Positions 1 to 7,928 of a DNA stretch of 64,000 nucleotides are shown one piece after another (position 1 is the stretch's first letter; each line of letters begins with the position of its first letter). The notes under the pieces were generated by a model that saw nothing but the letters and a program-made list of their open reading frames with translations, was not told the origin of the DNA and ran no database searches. This DNA comes from Clostridiales bacterium. GTDB lineage: Bacteria > Bacillota > Clostridia > Oscillospirales > Oscillospiraceae. The stretch is taken from positions 242,059 to 306,058 of the forward strand of contig CABIXV010000005.1 of assembly GCA_902362775.1 (NCBI GenBank), read 5' to 3'. The translations under genes and the position numbers were made by a program.

Positions 1-369
1 GCCGGGGAGGATGAGTTCCATGTGGCGGCCGCCGGAGTGGAAAAAGACCCGCGCATGAGGGTCCAGGGTGATTTGAACGGTGTCCTCCGGGATCCCAATA
101 TTTTTTCCGGGGACTTGATAAGTCGTACTGGAGAGCAGGTCCAGCAGTTCATGGAACTGCCCGGTGGTCAAATCAAAGCAGAGTGCGTTTTCCCGGTCGG
201 AATAGTCCATCTGTACGTCGCAGGCCTCAATGTCCTCTGGGGAGAGAGGAAGGATATCAGCCAGAGTCTGGGGCCGATAGTACCAGCTGCGCCATCCAAA
301 GAAAAGGGCGGCCAGAACGGCCAGCACAGCCCCGGCGATGAGAAATTGCTTCAACTGGTTTTTCATCAT
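1..369 (-). CDS. membrane-anchored hypothetical protein (3' end outside window)
   Basis: This is an open frame on the minus strand that runs off the left edge of the window. It begins at tandem ATGs (369 or 366) behind a GAGGAG site. The visible 123 residues start with a short basic stretch and one hydrophobic segment (about residues 8-24), which suggests a signal anchor with the rest outside the cytoplasm. The rest is acidic and has no motif I recognise. It follows another short membrane-anchored orf by 49 bp on the same strand, so the two probably share the hisS transcript. Function unknown. Confidence 0.65.
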   Translation of the reverse strand, partial: MMKNQLKQFLIAGAVLAVLAALFFGWRSWYYRPQTLADILPLSPEDIEACDVQMDYSDRENALCFDLTTGQFHELLDLLSSTTYQVPGKNIGIPEDTVQITLDPHARVFFHSGGRHMELILPG

Positions 370-418
370 GGCAGCACTCCTCTCTGTGATTCGTGATGGA
401 TAGGGGAACGGCTGCGTT

Positions 419-883
419 CTATGGGGTTTGGCCGGCGCTGATCTTCTCCAGATGTTCCCCCAGCGAGTGGGGCGGAAGGGGAAGAAAGCGGTTCCACCTC
501 CCTGGCGCTGAGGCCGGCAGCCAGAGAAAGGTGCCGTCCCAGTAGGCCATGCACTCCGGGGTACAGCCGGAAAGATAGTAAACTGCAATCCCGCCGTCCG
601 GGGCCCCGGGCAGGGAGGGGAAGGGGAGATAGTCCTGCCCTCGGAGAGCGGTTAGAAGTTCCCGATAGTTCTGTCCCTCATCAAAGGTGACAGGGGTATC
701 GCTGAAACCGGGGAAAGTACCCTGGCGAACCACAGTGAAAGAATCTGTCGGTATTGCGGGCAGCTCTATATCATAGCCCTGAAAAGCATTGTCAAAGGTA
801 GTCTGCCCCATCACACAATATAGCGTTCCGGCAGCCATGACAAGTACCAGGATGACCAAAGAAAAAATGGCTTTTTTCTTCAT
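419..883 (-). CDS. hypothetical secreted or membrane-anchored protein
   Basis: This 154-residue protein starts with MKKKA and a hydrophobic segment at about residues 5-24. There is no lipobox, so it is either a signal anchor or a cleaved signal peptide. The exported part is rich in Pro, Gly and aromatic residues and contains two cysteines (CTPEC). An AAAGGAGT site lies just upstream of the ATG. It begins 51 bp after hisS and precedes another membrane-anchored orf, so all three are probably co-transcribed. I do not recognise a family. Confidence 0.65.
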   Translation of the reverse strand: MKKKAIFSLVILVLVMAAGTLYCVMGQTTFDNAFQGYDIELPAIPTDSFTVVRQGTFPGFSDTPVTFDEGQNYRELLTALRGQDYLPFPSLPGAPDGGIAVYYLSGCTPECMAYWDGTFLWLPASAPGRWNRFLPLPPHSLGEHLEKISAGQTP

Positions 884-934
884 CTTCTTACTCCTTTCGT
901 ATCTCCAGGAGTGGAAGGAGCAGGGGAGGAGAGG

Positions 935-2302
935 TCACTCCCCTTTGTCCCGGATGGGCGTGCCCTGGGTCAGAGCTTCCAACCCACTTTGGATATGGGC
1001 CACGGCCTCAACGGAGGGCAGCTTCACCTGCTCGCCGGTACGCAGATCCTTGACAGCGGCCACGCCGGCGCGGATCTCGTCCTCTCCCAGAAAGACGACA
1101 TAGGGGATAGCCAGCTTATCGGCATAGGAAATCTTCTGCTTGAATTTTTTCTGTTCCCCGTGGATTTGGGTACGGATACCGGCATCCCGCATGGTGGTGG
1201 CCAAAGAGATGGCGGGGGAGAGGTCCTCGGTCATGGGCAGGATGAGCACGTCGGCGGGGGCGGTGTTCAGATTCTGATTCAGATAGCCCTGATCCTCCAG
1301 AACGAAGAACAGGCGGGTCAGGCCGATGGAAATTCCAACTCCGGGGAGTTGTTTATCGGTATAATATTCCGCCAAGTTATCATATCGGCCGCCGGAACAG
1401 ATGGAACCGATTTCCGGATGGTCCAGCATGGTGGTCTCGTAGACGGTTCCGGTGTAGTAATCCAGCCCACGGGCGATGGTCAGGTCCACGGCAAAGTGGC
1501 TCTCCGGCACGCCAAAGGCGGCCAGGTACTTTGTGACGGTCCGCAGTTCGTCCAGTCCAGTGTCAAAGAGCGCGTGACGGCCCCGATAGCCCTCCAGAGC
1601 GGCAAGGACTTCTCCGTTACAGCCCTTGATGGCGATGAATTTCAGGATCTCATCGGCCTGGTCCTGGGTGAGGCCGATGTCCTCCCCAGTGAGGAGGGCG
1701 GCTACCTTCTCCCCGCCGATCTTGTCCAGCTTGTCCACGGTACGCATGATGTCTCCGGACTTGTCTGTCAACCCCAGCATGGCGTAAAAGCCATTGAGGA
1801 TCTTCCGGTTATTCACCCGGATCTGGAAGCGCCGCAGGCCCATTTTGGAAAAGGCCTGATAGATGATGGCGGGGATCTCCGCCTCGTTGGAGATGTCCAG
1901 TTTGCCATCGCCAATAACGTCGATGTCCGCCTGATAGAACTCCCGGAATCGGCCCCGCTGGGCCCGCTCTCCCCGATAGACCTTGCCAATCTGGAAGCGG
2001 CGGAAGGGAAAGGTGAGCTGGCCATAGTTTTGGGCTACATACTTGGCCAGGGGAACGGTCAGGTCAAAGCGGAGGGACAGATCCGTGTCCCCCTTCATAA
2101 AGCGGTAGATCTGTTTTTCTGTCTCTCCTCCTCCCTTGGCCAGCAGCACCTCGCTAGACTCGATGAGTGGGGTATCCAAGGGGGTGAAGCCATAGAGAGA
2201 GTAAGTTTCGCGCAGAATGGCCGCCATCCGCTCAAACTGGGCTTGCTGCGGAGGCAGCAGCTCCATAAAGCCGGACAGGGTGCGGGGCTGTACTTTGCTC
2301 AT
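935..2302 (-). CDS. hisS: histidine--tRNA ligase
   Basis: This class II aminoacyl-tRNA synthetase charges tRNA-His in the cytoplasm. The 455-residue protein shows motif 2 around residues 108-126 (VYRGERAQRGRF) and the histidine-specific signature RGLDYYTG at residues 278-285, followed by the anticodon-binding domain. I chose the ATG at 2302 because an AAAGGA site precedes it. The frame extends upstream only through the T-box leader, which is not coding. Expression should be controlled by that T-box, which reads uncharged tRNA-His. The length is typical for Clostridia and about 30 residues longer than the E. coli enzyme. Confidence 0.97.
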   Translation of the reverse strand: MSKVQPRTLSGFMELLPPQQAQFERMAAILRETYSLYGFTPLDTPLIESSEVLLAKGGGETEKQIYRFMKGDTDLSLRFDLTVPLAKYVAQNYGQLTFPFRRFQIGKVYRGERAQRGRFREFYQADIDVIGDGKLDISNEAEIPAIIYQAFSKMGLRRFQIRVNNRKILNGFYAMLGLTDKSGDIMRTVDKLDKIGGEKVAALLTGEDIGLTQDQADEILKFIAIKGCNGEVLAALEGYRGRHALFDTGLDELRTVTKYLAAFGVPESHFAVDLTIARGLDYYTGTVYETTMLDHPEIGSICSGGRYDNLAEYYTDKQLPGVGISIGLTRLFFVLEDQGYLNQNLNTAPADVLILPMTEDLSPAISLATTMRDAGIRTQIHGEQKKFKQKISYADKLAIPYVVFLGEDEIRAGVAAVKDLRTGEQVKLPSVEAVAHIQSGLEALTQGTPIRDKGE

Positions 2303-2351
2303 GGTATCAAGATCCTTTCTTTGGTGGAAATGAAGTAATGGGATTGGCTGG

Positions 2352-2597
2352 TTAGAATAAAAAACACGCTCTCCTCCCATGATTGGGACGAGAGCGCGGA
2401 ACGCTTCGTGGTGCCACCCAATTTCAGACGCCTCCGGCGTCCCTCTGACCTTCTGTTGCGGGAAGGGGACCGCACCCGTCTCCGGGCCCGCTGGTGGCAC
2501 TGTCTTCTCCGGAGCCGGACCCTAGGGCCCTCTCAACCAAGGGGCCCCTCTCTGTTGGGCGACATACCGAATACTAATGAGCCGTCATCACGGTGAT
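2352..2597 (-). promoter_or_regulatory. T-box leader of hisS
   Basis: The minus-strand leader contains the T-box core TGGGTGGCACCACG (2407-2420). Upstream lie stem I hallmarks: a GATGA GA-motif, an AGTA bulge, and a CAGAGAGG/GGTTGAGAG distal pair. The core is followed by an intrinsic terminator. This is the tRNA-sensing antitermination design of Firmicutes. The gene it precedes makes tRNA-His the expected ligand. I could not fix the specifier loop; a CAC triplet at 2494-2496 is only one candidate. Confidence 0.9.
2356..2396 (-). terminator. T-box-controlled terminator
   Basis: The inverted repeat CGCTCTC/GAGAGCG, with inner pairing CCCAT/ATTGGG, is followed on the minus strand by GTGTTTTTTATT. 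It lies directly downstream of the T-box core and should be the alternative to the antiterminator. Confidence 0.85.
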
Positions 2598-2603
2598 TTA
2601 TCG

Positions 2604-2632
2604 ATCTTACCCCAGCGGGGAAGAAAAGTCAA
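2604..2632 (-). promoter_or_regulatory. sigma-A promoter of hisS leader
   Basis: On the minus strand, TTGACT and TAAGAT are separated by 17 bp. This places the transcript start just before stem I of the T-box. It abuts the 3' end of the mgsA-like gene at 2636. Confidence 0.75.
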
Positions 2633-2635
2633 GCC

Positions 2636-3052
2636 TTATAGGGCAAAGGGGACCCGATTGGGATTCATGCCCTCCCGCCAGTCCAGGTCGCCCCGGGCCA
2701 GCCCGTGAATGAGCAGCTCGGCGGTGGCCACGTTGGTGGCCATGGGCACGGAGTGCTGGTCACACAGCCGGGAGATGTAGAGGACGCTCTGATCCATCTC
2801 GTTATCCAGAGGCGAGTTGAAGAACAGCACCAGGTCAATCTCATTATAAATGATGCGCTGGCCGATCTGCTCGATCCCACCATGCTCATGGGATAAAAAC
2901 AGGTTGACGGGCAGGCCGGTGGCCTCCATAACCATGCGGCCGGTGGCGTTGGTGGCGCATACCGTATGCTTGGACAGGATGCCGCAGTAGGCGGTGCAGA
3001 ACTGGACCATCAGATCCTGCTTTTTGGTATGGCTCATGATCGCGATATTCAT
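2636..3052 (-). CDS. methylglyoxal synthase-like protein with altered active site
   Basis: The 138-residue protein aligns end to end with methylglyoxal synthase (dihydroxyacetone phosphate to methylglyoxal): ATGLPVN, DLVLFF, ATNVATAE and ERGDLDW-like segments are all present. Key residues differ. The AHD motif near the N terminus is SHT. The phosphate-loop TGTTG is TNATG. The GGDQ motif that carries the catalytic Asp71 (E. coli numbering) is GGIE, with Ile60 in the Asp position. The PHEPD segment that carries His98 and Asp101 is lost. It may therefore be inactive or act on something else. An AAGGAGG site precedes the ATG. It follows the MinD-like gene by 173 bp, an arrangement seen near min clusters in Clostridia. 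Confidence 0.85.
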   Translation of the reverse strand: MNIAIMSHTKKQDLMVQFCTAYCGILSKHTVCATNATGRMVMEATGLPVNLFLSHEHGGIEQIGQRIIYNEIDLVLFFNSPLDNEMDQSVLYISRLCDQHSVPMATNVATAELLIHGLARGDLDWREGMNPNRVPFAL

Positions 3053-3225
3053 AAGGCGTTACCTCCTTCTCCGGCGGAGACTTTGCCGCCAGGCTTTGTG
3101 GGGCCAACGTAAAATACTGATTTATTTTTCCGTAGGCCGCCCTGTGGAAACGGACCCCTGTAGGCGGGGTATTTCCATTATACTTCCTATTTTTTCTGGC
3201 CAGGGGCGCGTCTTGGCCAGGGGGG

Positions 3226-3960
3226 TTACCGGATGCGCATGATGGGAACCTGATTGCCGTCCAGACGGAGGGCAATGTTCCAGCAGGCCAGGGCGGCGCC
3301 TCGTCGCCCCTGGGCGGTCAAGGGCTGGCCCAGGTTGGCGGCCAGCATGACCTGATCGTCCTCCGGCACCACCCCAATCAGAGGCAGGCCGGCGGTGTTC
3401 ATGGCATCGTCGATAGTGGCCCGCAGCTTCCGGAGGAGCTTGGGCTGGATACGATTCATGATCAGGTGGACCTGGCGGATACTCTCCAGCTCGCAGACTG
3501 TACGCTGGGCGTCCCGCAAAGAGGAGGCATCATTGGTAGCGATGACCAGAGCTCGGTCGGCTCCGCAGATGGCCAGCCGAAAGCCGGCCCCCAGTCCAGC
3601 GGGGGAGTCAATGAGGATGTAGTCATATTGCCCCCGGGCGGTATCCAGCATGGCCCGGACCTTGTCGATGGTCAGACTGGGGGACAGGGACATAGGGGCA
3701 GTGAGTAGGGACAGCCCCTTCACATCGGGGTGGTCCACAGCCCCTCTCGCCAGGGGACAGCGGCCCAGCGCCACGTCAGAAAAGTCCATCAGGGCCCGGT
3801 CACTGAGACCAAGGGTGATGTCCAGATTACGCAGGCCGATGTCCATGTCGATACATAGTACCGTGTGGCCCATCAGAGCAAGGGAGGCGGCTACGCCGCC
3901 GGTGATGGAGGTCTTTCCAGTCCCTCCCTTCCCGGAGGTGACGGCAATGACAGTTCCCAT
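3226..3960 (-). CDS. minD: MinD-like ATPase without membrane-targeting helix
   Basis: This 244-residue deviant Walker ATPase of the MinD/ParA family carries SGKGGTGKT at residues 9-17, with the signature lysine K11. It also has IDMDIGLRNLD and IDSPAGLG, which are typical of MinD, the division-site ATPase. The protein ends at NQVPIMRIR, where other MinD proteins continue into a roughly 15-20 residue amphipathic helix that binds membrane. No minC, minE or rodA is visible nearby. It may be a cytosolic MinD paralogue or act with another partner. A clear sigma-A promoter lies upstream. Confidence 0.85.
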   Translation of the reverse strand: MGTVIAVTSGKGGTGKTSITGGVAASLALMGHTVLCIDMDIGLRNLDITLGLSDRALMDFSDVALGRCPLARGAVDHPDVKGLSLLTAPMSLSPSLTIDKVRAMLDTARGQYDYILIDSPAGLGAGFRLAICGADRALVIATNDASSLRDAQRTVCELESIRQVHLIMNRIQPKLLRKLRATIDDAMNTAGLPLIGVVPEDDQVMLAANLGQPLTAQGRRGAALACWNIALRLDGNQVPIMRIR

Positions 3961-3985
3961 AAAAACCTCCTAACTCACCAAATCA

Positions 3986-4014
3986 AGTGTACCCACAATT
4001 TGGGATTTCGTCAA
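3986..4014 (-). promoter_or_regulatory. sigma-A promoter of minD-like gene
   Basis: TTGACG and TACACT are separated by 17 bp on the minus strand, about 26 bp upstream of the minD-like start codon. Confidence 0.75.
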
Positions 4015-4065
4015 CTATTTCACAAAAAATTTTCGTCTAAAACCTGTTTTTTTTAGGCCTTTTCG

Positions 4066-4779
4066 TCAGAGCGGCTCTTTCTGAATTTTTGCCCAGCGCC
4101 GGGGATAGCCCTTGAGCGTTGGAGCAACCTTTTCGATGGCCACAACCCGGTGGGTGATCTCTGTGCCGGGAATTTGATAGTCCGCCTGGTCCCGGACCCG
4201 GCCACCCAGCAGCTTGATAGCATGGGCGGCGCCCTCCACTTCAGGGCCGCAGTCCACCGATTTCATGGCCAGGAACACGCCGCCCACTTTCAAAAAGGGG
4301 AGGCACAGCTCGGCCAGCAGCCGCAGGTCGGCCACCGCCCGGGCGGTAACAAAGTCAAAGGAGTCCCGAAAGCCTTTAACCAGGGCCTGCTCCTCGCTTC
4401 GGGCGTGGATGGCCGTGACACCGGACAGACCAAGCTGCTCCGACACCTCACGGAGCCAGCGGACCCGCTTGCCCAGGGAGTCCAGTAAAGTAACCTCCAG
4501 GGTGGGGCAGAGGATCTTTAAGGGCAGACCGGGAAATCCGGCTCCGGTACCTACGTCAAGAAGCGTTTTCCCCTCTAGGTGGACGTAGTTGAGCAGGGCT
4601 GCGCAGTCCAGCATATGCAGCCGGGCCACCTGGTCGGGCTGGGTAATGGCGGTCAGGTTCATGACCTGGTTTTTTTCCAGCAGCGCCCGGCCGTAGGCCT
4701 CCAGCAGCTCCGGTGCCTCCGGTGGGACTCGTTGGGACAGGCCCAGCTCCTCCAGGCCGGCGGCGATGATATCACGCAT
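4066..4779 (-). CDS. rsmG: 16S rRNA (guanine-527-N7)-methyltransferase
   Basis: This 237-residue S-adenosylmethionine methyltransferase modifies G527 of 16S rRNA. The SAM-binding loop is LLDVGTGAGFPGLPLKI, followed by VTLLDSLGKRVRWL and the ARAVADLRLLAELC segment, all typical of RsmG/GidB. Family length is about 210-240. In many Firmicutes rsmG lies next to noc and parAB near the origin. Here serS, mscL and a small membrane gene have come in between. A GGAGGAAG site precedes the ATG. Confidence 0.96.
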   Translation of the reverse strand: MRDIIAAGLEELGLSQRVPPEAPELLEAYGRALLEKNQVMNLTAITQPDQVARLHMLDCAALLNYVHLEGKTLLDVGTGAGFPGLPLKILCPTLEVTLLDSLGKRVRWLREVSEQLGLSGVTAIHARSEEQALVKGFRDSFDFVTARAVADLRLLAELCLPFLKVGGVFLAMKSVDCGPEVEGAAHAIKLLGGRVRDQADYQIPGTEITHRVVAIEKVAPTLKGYPRRWAKIQKEPL

Positions 4780-4803
4780 GGTTGCTTCCTCCAGAATCAG
4801 GGA

Positions 4804-5172
4804 TCAGAAAACTGACGCAATGATGTCGAACCCGCTGAAGTTTGACAGCAGGCCCACAATGCCGATGGGCAGAGTGGCCAGGGCAGCCAGCCAGCACAAA
4901 ATAGCCAGCAGGATGGCGAGCCATTTGCGTGGCCGACCAGTGGACCGCCAGCTCACCAGAGCCAGCGCCCCCAAGCCGATGAGGCCGGGAACGGTGAGCA
5001 AGGGGGCCAGATTACCCAAAGTAGTGCCGGTGTAAAAGTAGTAGGTGGTCAGGGCTAAGAGGATGAGCACATAGGCCAGGGCGATCCAGGCCATGGTCCT
5101 TTTCAGGGGAGAAGCGGGGGTATATCCCCGGTCCTCCCCTTTATGCTCCTCCGGGAGCTTTTCCTCGGACAT
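4804..5172 (-). CDS. small membrane protein, unknown function
   Basis: The 122-residue protein has a charged, acidic N terminus (about 24 residues) followed by three hydrophobic segments (about 27-47, 56-73 and 83-108). It has no motif I recognise. An AAGGAGAG site lies upstream. It sits 2 bp after mscL and 25 bp before rsmG on the same strand, so it is probably translated from the mscL transcript. It could be an accessory membrane protein, but nothing in the sequence says to what. Confidence 0.75.
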   Translation of the reverse strand: MSEEKLPEEHKGEDRGYTPASPLKRTMAWIALAYVLILLALTTYYFYTGTTLGNLAPLLTVPGLIGLGALALVSWRSTGRPRKWLAILLAILCWLAALATLPIGIVGLLSNFSGFDIIASVF

Positions 5173-5173
5173 T

Positions 5174-5608
5174 TTAGGATCTCTCCTTTAATAAGTCACG
5201 GATCTCGGTGAGCAGCTTCTCCTCGGCGCTGGGCTCCGGGGGAGCGGGCTCCTCGACGGGGACCTCCTCCGGCTTCTTATGGAACCGGTTGATGGCCTTG
5301 ATGACACAGAAGATGGCGAACGCGATGATGATAAAGTCCAGGATCACCGAGATCAGGTTGCCGTAGTTGATGGCCACCTCGGGGGTGACGACAGTGCCCT
5401 GGGTATCAATCACCGCCTCGTTGAGGACCAGCTTCCAGTCAGAGAAGTCTATGCCGCCGGTAATCATGGAGATTAGGGGCATGATGATGTCATTGACCAG
5501 GGAAGTGGAGATCTTGCCAAAGGCGCCGCCGATGACCACGCCGACGGCCATGTCCATTACATTGCCCCGCATAGCGAAGGCCTTGAATTCTTCCAAAAAT
5601 TTTTTCAT
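5174..5608 (-). CDS. mscL: large-conductance mechanosensitive channel
   Basis: MscL forms a homopentameric channel that opens under membrane tension and releases solutes during osmotic downshock. The 144-residue protein starts with an amphipathic [16 protein letters not shown] segment. It then has TM1 ([14 protein letters not shown]), a periplasmic-type loop with [17 protein letters not shown]2 ([19 protein letters not shown]) and a charged C-terminal helix. The length fits the family. An AGGAGG site precedes the ATG, and a likely promoter is at 5780-5807. Confidence 0.96.
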   Translation of the reverse strand: MKKFLEEFKAFAMRGNVMDMAVGVVIGGAFGKISTSLVNDIIMPLISMITGGIDFSDWKLVLNEAVIDTQGTVVTPEVAINYGNLISVILDFIIIAFAIFCVIKAINRFHKKPEEVPVEEPAPPEPSAEEKLLTEIRDLLKERS

Positions 5609-5779
5609 GCCTGCTTTCCTCCTATCTGCTGAATGGGCCTACCTGAAAGGGGAGAACCTGGAAACCGTTGGGCCGCAGCGGTTTGAAGCCTGCGACCCGT
5701 CTGGAGCCATTTTCGGCGGTCCAAATGACTTGGGGTAGGGTAAGACGTGCTGTAAATCGCTCCAGAACGGTCAATACAA

Positions 5780-5807
5780 ATTGTAATATATAATAAAAAT
5801 ATTGCAA
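5780..5807 (-). promoter_or_regulatory. possible sigma-A promoter of mscL
   Basis: TTGCAA and TACAAT are separated by 16 bp on the minus strand in the AT-rich gap between serS and mscL. The gap is otherwise unremarkable. Confidence 0.45.
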
Positions 5808-5830
5808 AATAGAATATCGCAATCGCTAAA

Positions 5831-7132
5831 TTACTTTTCAGGCACCATGACTTCCAGACCACCCATGTAAGGACGAAGGACCTGGGGGATGACCACGGAG
5901 CCATCGGCCTGGAGGTTGTTTTCCAGGAAGGCGATGAGCATACGGGGCGGAGCTACCACTGTGTTGTTCAGTGTGTGGGGCAGATAGGTGCCCTTTTCCC
6001 CCTTGATCCGCATCTTCAGGCGGCGGGCCTGGGCGTCACCCAGATTGGAGCAGGAGCACACCTCAAAATATTTTTGCTGGCGGGGAGACCAGGCCTCAAT
6101 GTCACAGGACTTGACTTTCAGGTCGGCCAGGTCGCCGGAGCAGCACTCCAGCTGTCGCACGGGGATGTCCAGGGAGCGGAAAAGCTCTACGGAGTAGCGC
6201 CACATCTTTTCGTACCAGTCCATGGAGTCTTCAGGCCGGCAGACCACAATCATCTCCTGCTTCTCAAACTGGTGGATGCGGTAGACACCCCGCTCCTCGA
6301 TGCCATGAGCGCCCTTCTCCTTGCGGAAGCAGGGGGAGTAGGAGGTGAGCGTCTGGGGCAGGGATTCCTCAGGAATGATTTGGTCAATAAATTTGCCGAT
6401 CATGGAGTGCTCGCTGGTGCCGATGAGGTACAGGTCCTCCCCCTCGATCTTGTACATCATGGCCTCCATATCAGTCTGAGACATGACGCCCTCCACCACG
6501 TTGCCATGGATCATAAAGGGAGGGATACAGAAGGTGAAGCCCTTGTTGATCATAAAGTCTCGGGCATAGGCCAGCACTGCCTCATGCAGCCGGGCGACGT
6601 CTCCCAGCAGATAGTAGAAGCCGTTGCCCGATACCCGGCCGGCGGCGTCCATGTCGATGCCGCGGAAGGACTCCATAATTTCAGTGTGGTAGGGGATAGG
6701 GAAGTCCGGTACCTTGGGTTCCCCAAACCGCTCTACCTCTACGTTGGCGGAATCGTCGGGGCCAATGGGGACGGAGGGATCGATGATGTTGGGGATTTGA
6801 AGCATGATCTTGCGGATCTGGGCGGCCAGCTCGGTTTCCTTGGCCTCCAGCTCCGCCAGACGGTCGGCGTTGGCCTTGACCTGGGCCTTGACCGCCTCCG
6901 CCTCCTCCAGCTTGGAGGGATCTTTTTTTGCCTGACCCATGAGCATACCCACTTGTTTGGACAGGGCGTTGCGGCTGGCGCGGAGCTCATTGGCCTCGCT
7001 AACGGCGGCCCGGTTCTCCTCGTCCAGGGCAATGACCTGATCAACCAAGGGCAGCTTGGCCTCCTGGAATTTCTTTTTGATATTTTCTTTGACGGCATCG
7101 GGGTTCTCGCGGACAAATCGAATATCTAACAT
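5831..7132 (-). CDS. serS: serine--tRNA ligase
   Basis: This class II synthetase charges tRNA-Ser (and tRNA-Sec where present). The 433-residue protein starts with MLDIRFVRENPDAVKENIKKK and the long antiparallel coiled-coil arm (about residues 30-105). It then has motif 2 (YSPCFRKEKGAHG) and motif 3 (NNTVVAPPRMLIAFLENN, a variant of the usual NGTALA). An AAGGAGA site precedes the ATG. No T-box core is visible upstream. The upstream gap instead carries a near-perfect parS site. Confidence 0.96.
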   Translation of the reverse strand: MLDIRFVRENPDAVKENIKKKFQEAKLPLVDQVIALDEENRAAVSEANELRASRNALSKQVGMLMGQAKKDPSKLEEAEAVKAQVKANADRLAELEAKETELAAQIRKIMLQIPNIIDPSVPIGPDDSANVEVERFGEPKVPDFPIPYHTEIMESFRGIDMDAAGRVSGNGFYYLLGDVARLHEAVLAYARDFMINKGFTFCIPPFMIHGNVVEGVMSQTDMEAMMYKIEGEDLYLIGTSEHSMIGKFIDQIIPEESLPQTLTSYSPCFRKEKGAHGIEERGVYRIHQFEKQEMIVVCRPEDSMDWYEKMWRYSVELFRSLDIPVRQLECCSGDLADLKVKSCDIEAWSPRQQKYFEVCSCSNLGDAQARRLKMRIKGEKGTYLPHTLNNTVVAPPRMLIAFLENNLQADGSVVIPQVLRPYMGGLEVMVPEK

Positions 7133-7161
7133 TTTATACGTTCTCCTTTATTTAAGTGTAA

Positions 7162-7177
7162 TGTTTCACGTGAAACG
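7162..7177. promoter_or_regulatory. parS site (15/16 match)
   Basis: TGTTTCACGTGAAACG differs from the consensus 16-bp palindrome at the last base only. ParB should load here. It lies between serS and the parAB-linked orf, about 2.65 kb from the perfect site at 9824. Confidence 0.88.
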
Positions 7178-7304
7178 TTCCAGGGGGAAAGTCAGTTTGA
7201 TAAGGAGTGACTTGGCGGGCTTTCCTGATCCAACGCCCATGTCTCTAGGTCACAAAACAGATTTCCCTGGCGCTCGGCCTCAGCTTGAGGGTAGAGCAAG
7301 TGCC

Positions 7305-7928
7305 CTAATAAAGAGCCTCGTAAATCTCCAGATAGCGGTCATAGGGAGAAAAACGGCCATTGTCAGTGGTGCTCTCCTTAGGGAGATAGTCTTTCAGCGG
7401 TGTCTGCCCATTTTCTGTGGCTTCCATCTCCTGAATTAACTCACGACAAAGGGAATAACGCCCCCGAACATAGGCCTCGTCAATCTGCCAGAAGTGGTCT
7501 AGGGCGCGGCAGGTTTCAGAGAGCACATGTTCCTGGTGGCTGATAACATCAGGCAGCACATCTAACTGGTCATTGGCATCCGCCAACTGTTCCTCCAGGT
7601 CCGCTACCTGCTCCGTCAACTTCGCATTCTCCTCGTACAGGGCATCCAACCGCTGAACGGCGGATGCGGACTGCTGAAGGCTGTCGATTTGCTCCTGGTT
7701 TTGCTCCAGATAACTCTGATATTGCCGCCGCTCCATCATGAAAGAGTACAGCAACAGCAAGAAGGCGGCGGCAAAGAGGATGGCTATATATTGGAATACC
7801 GACCGCTGGCGGCGCTGCCGCTGTCCCTTGGTCATGGGTTTGCCCCCACGTTTGGCGGGAGAGGGGGGGAGGTCCTGTGAATCAGGCTGGGGGGCCTGTC
7901 CTACCTGTTGATCTTTTTCCTCATCCAT
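7305..7928 (-). CDS. membrane protein with coiled coil, in parAB operon
   Basis: This protein of about 207 residues is of unknown function. The first 45 residues are polar and basic (SPAKRGGKPMTKGQRQRR). One membrane segment follows (about 48-65, YIAILFAAAFLLLLYSF), then a heptad-rich coiled coil (about 70-120) and a helical C-terminal domain with DYLPKESTTDN. The topology resembles DivIC-like or other single-pass coiled-coil proteins, but no signature is clear. I chose the ATG at 7928 because AAGGAGG lies 9 nt upstream; it overlaps the parB stop region by 8 nt. That coupling suggests a link to chromosome segregation or septum placement, which is inference. Confidence 0.8.
   Translation of the reverse strand: MDEEKDQQVGQAPQPDSQDLPPSPAKRGGKPMTKGQRQRRQRSVFQYIAILFAAAFLLLLYSFMMERRQYQSYLEQNQEQIDSLQQSASAVQRLDALYEENAKLTEQVADLEEQLADANDQLDVLPDVISHQEHVLSETCRALDHFWQIDEAYVRGRYSLCRELIQEMEATENGQTPLKDYLPKESTTDNGRFSPYDRYLEIYEALY

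Noticed and set aside
911..2338. 475-codon plus-strand open frame opposite hisS
   Set aside because: It lies entirely antisense to hisS, has no ribosome site, and has low-complexity composition typical of a shadow frame in GC-rich DNA.
5609..5830. 99-codon minus-strand frame between serS and mscL
   Set aside because: It overlaps the likely mscL promoter, has no ribosome site, and its sequence does not resemble a protein.
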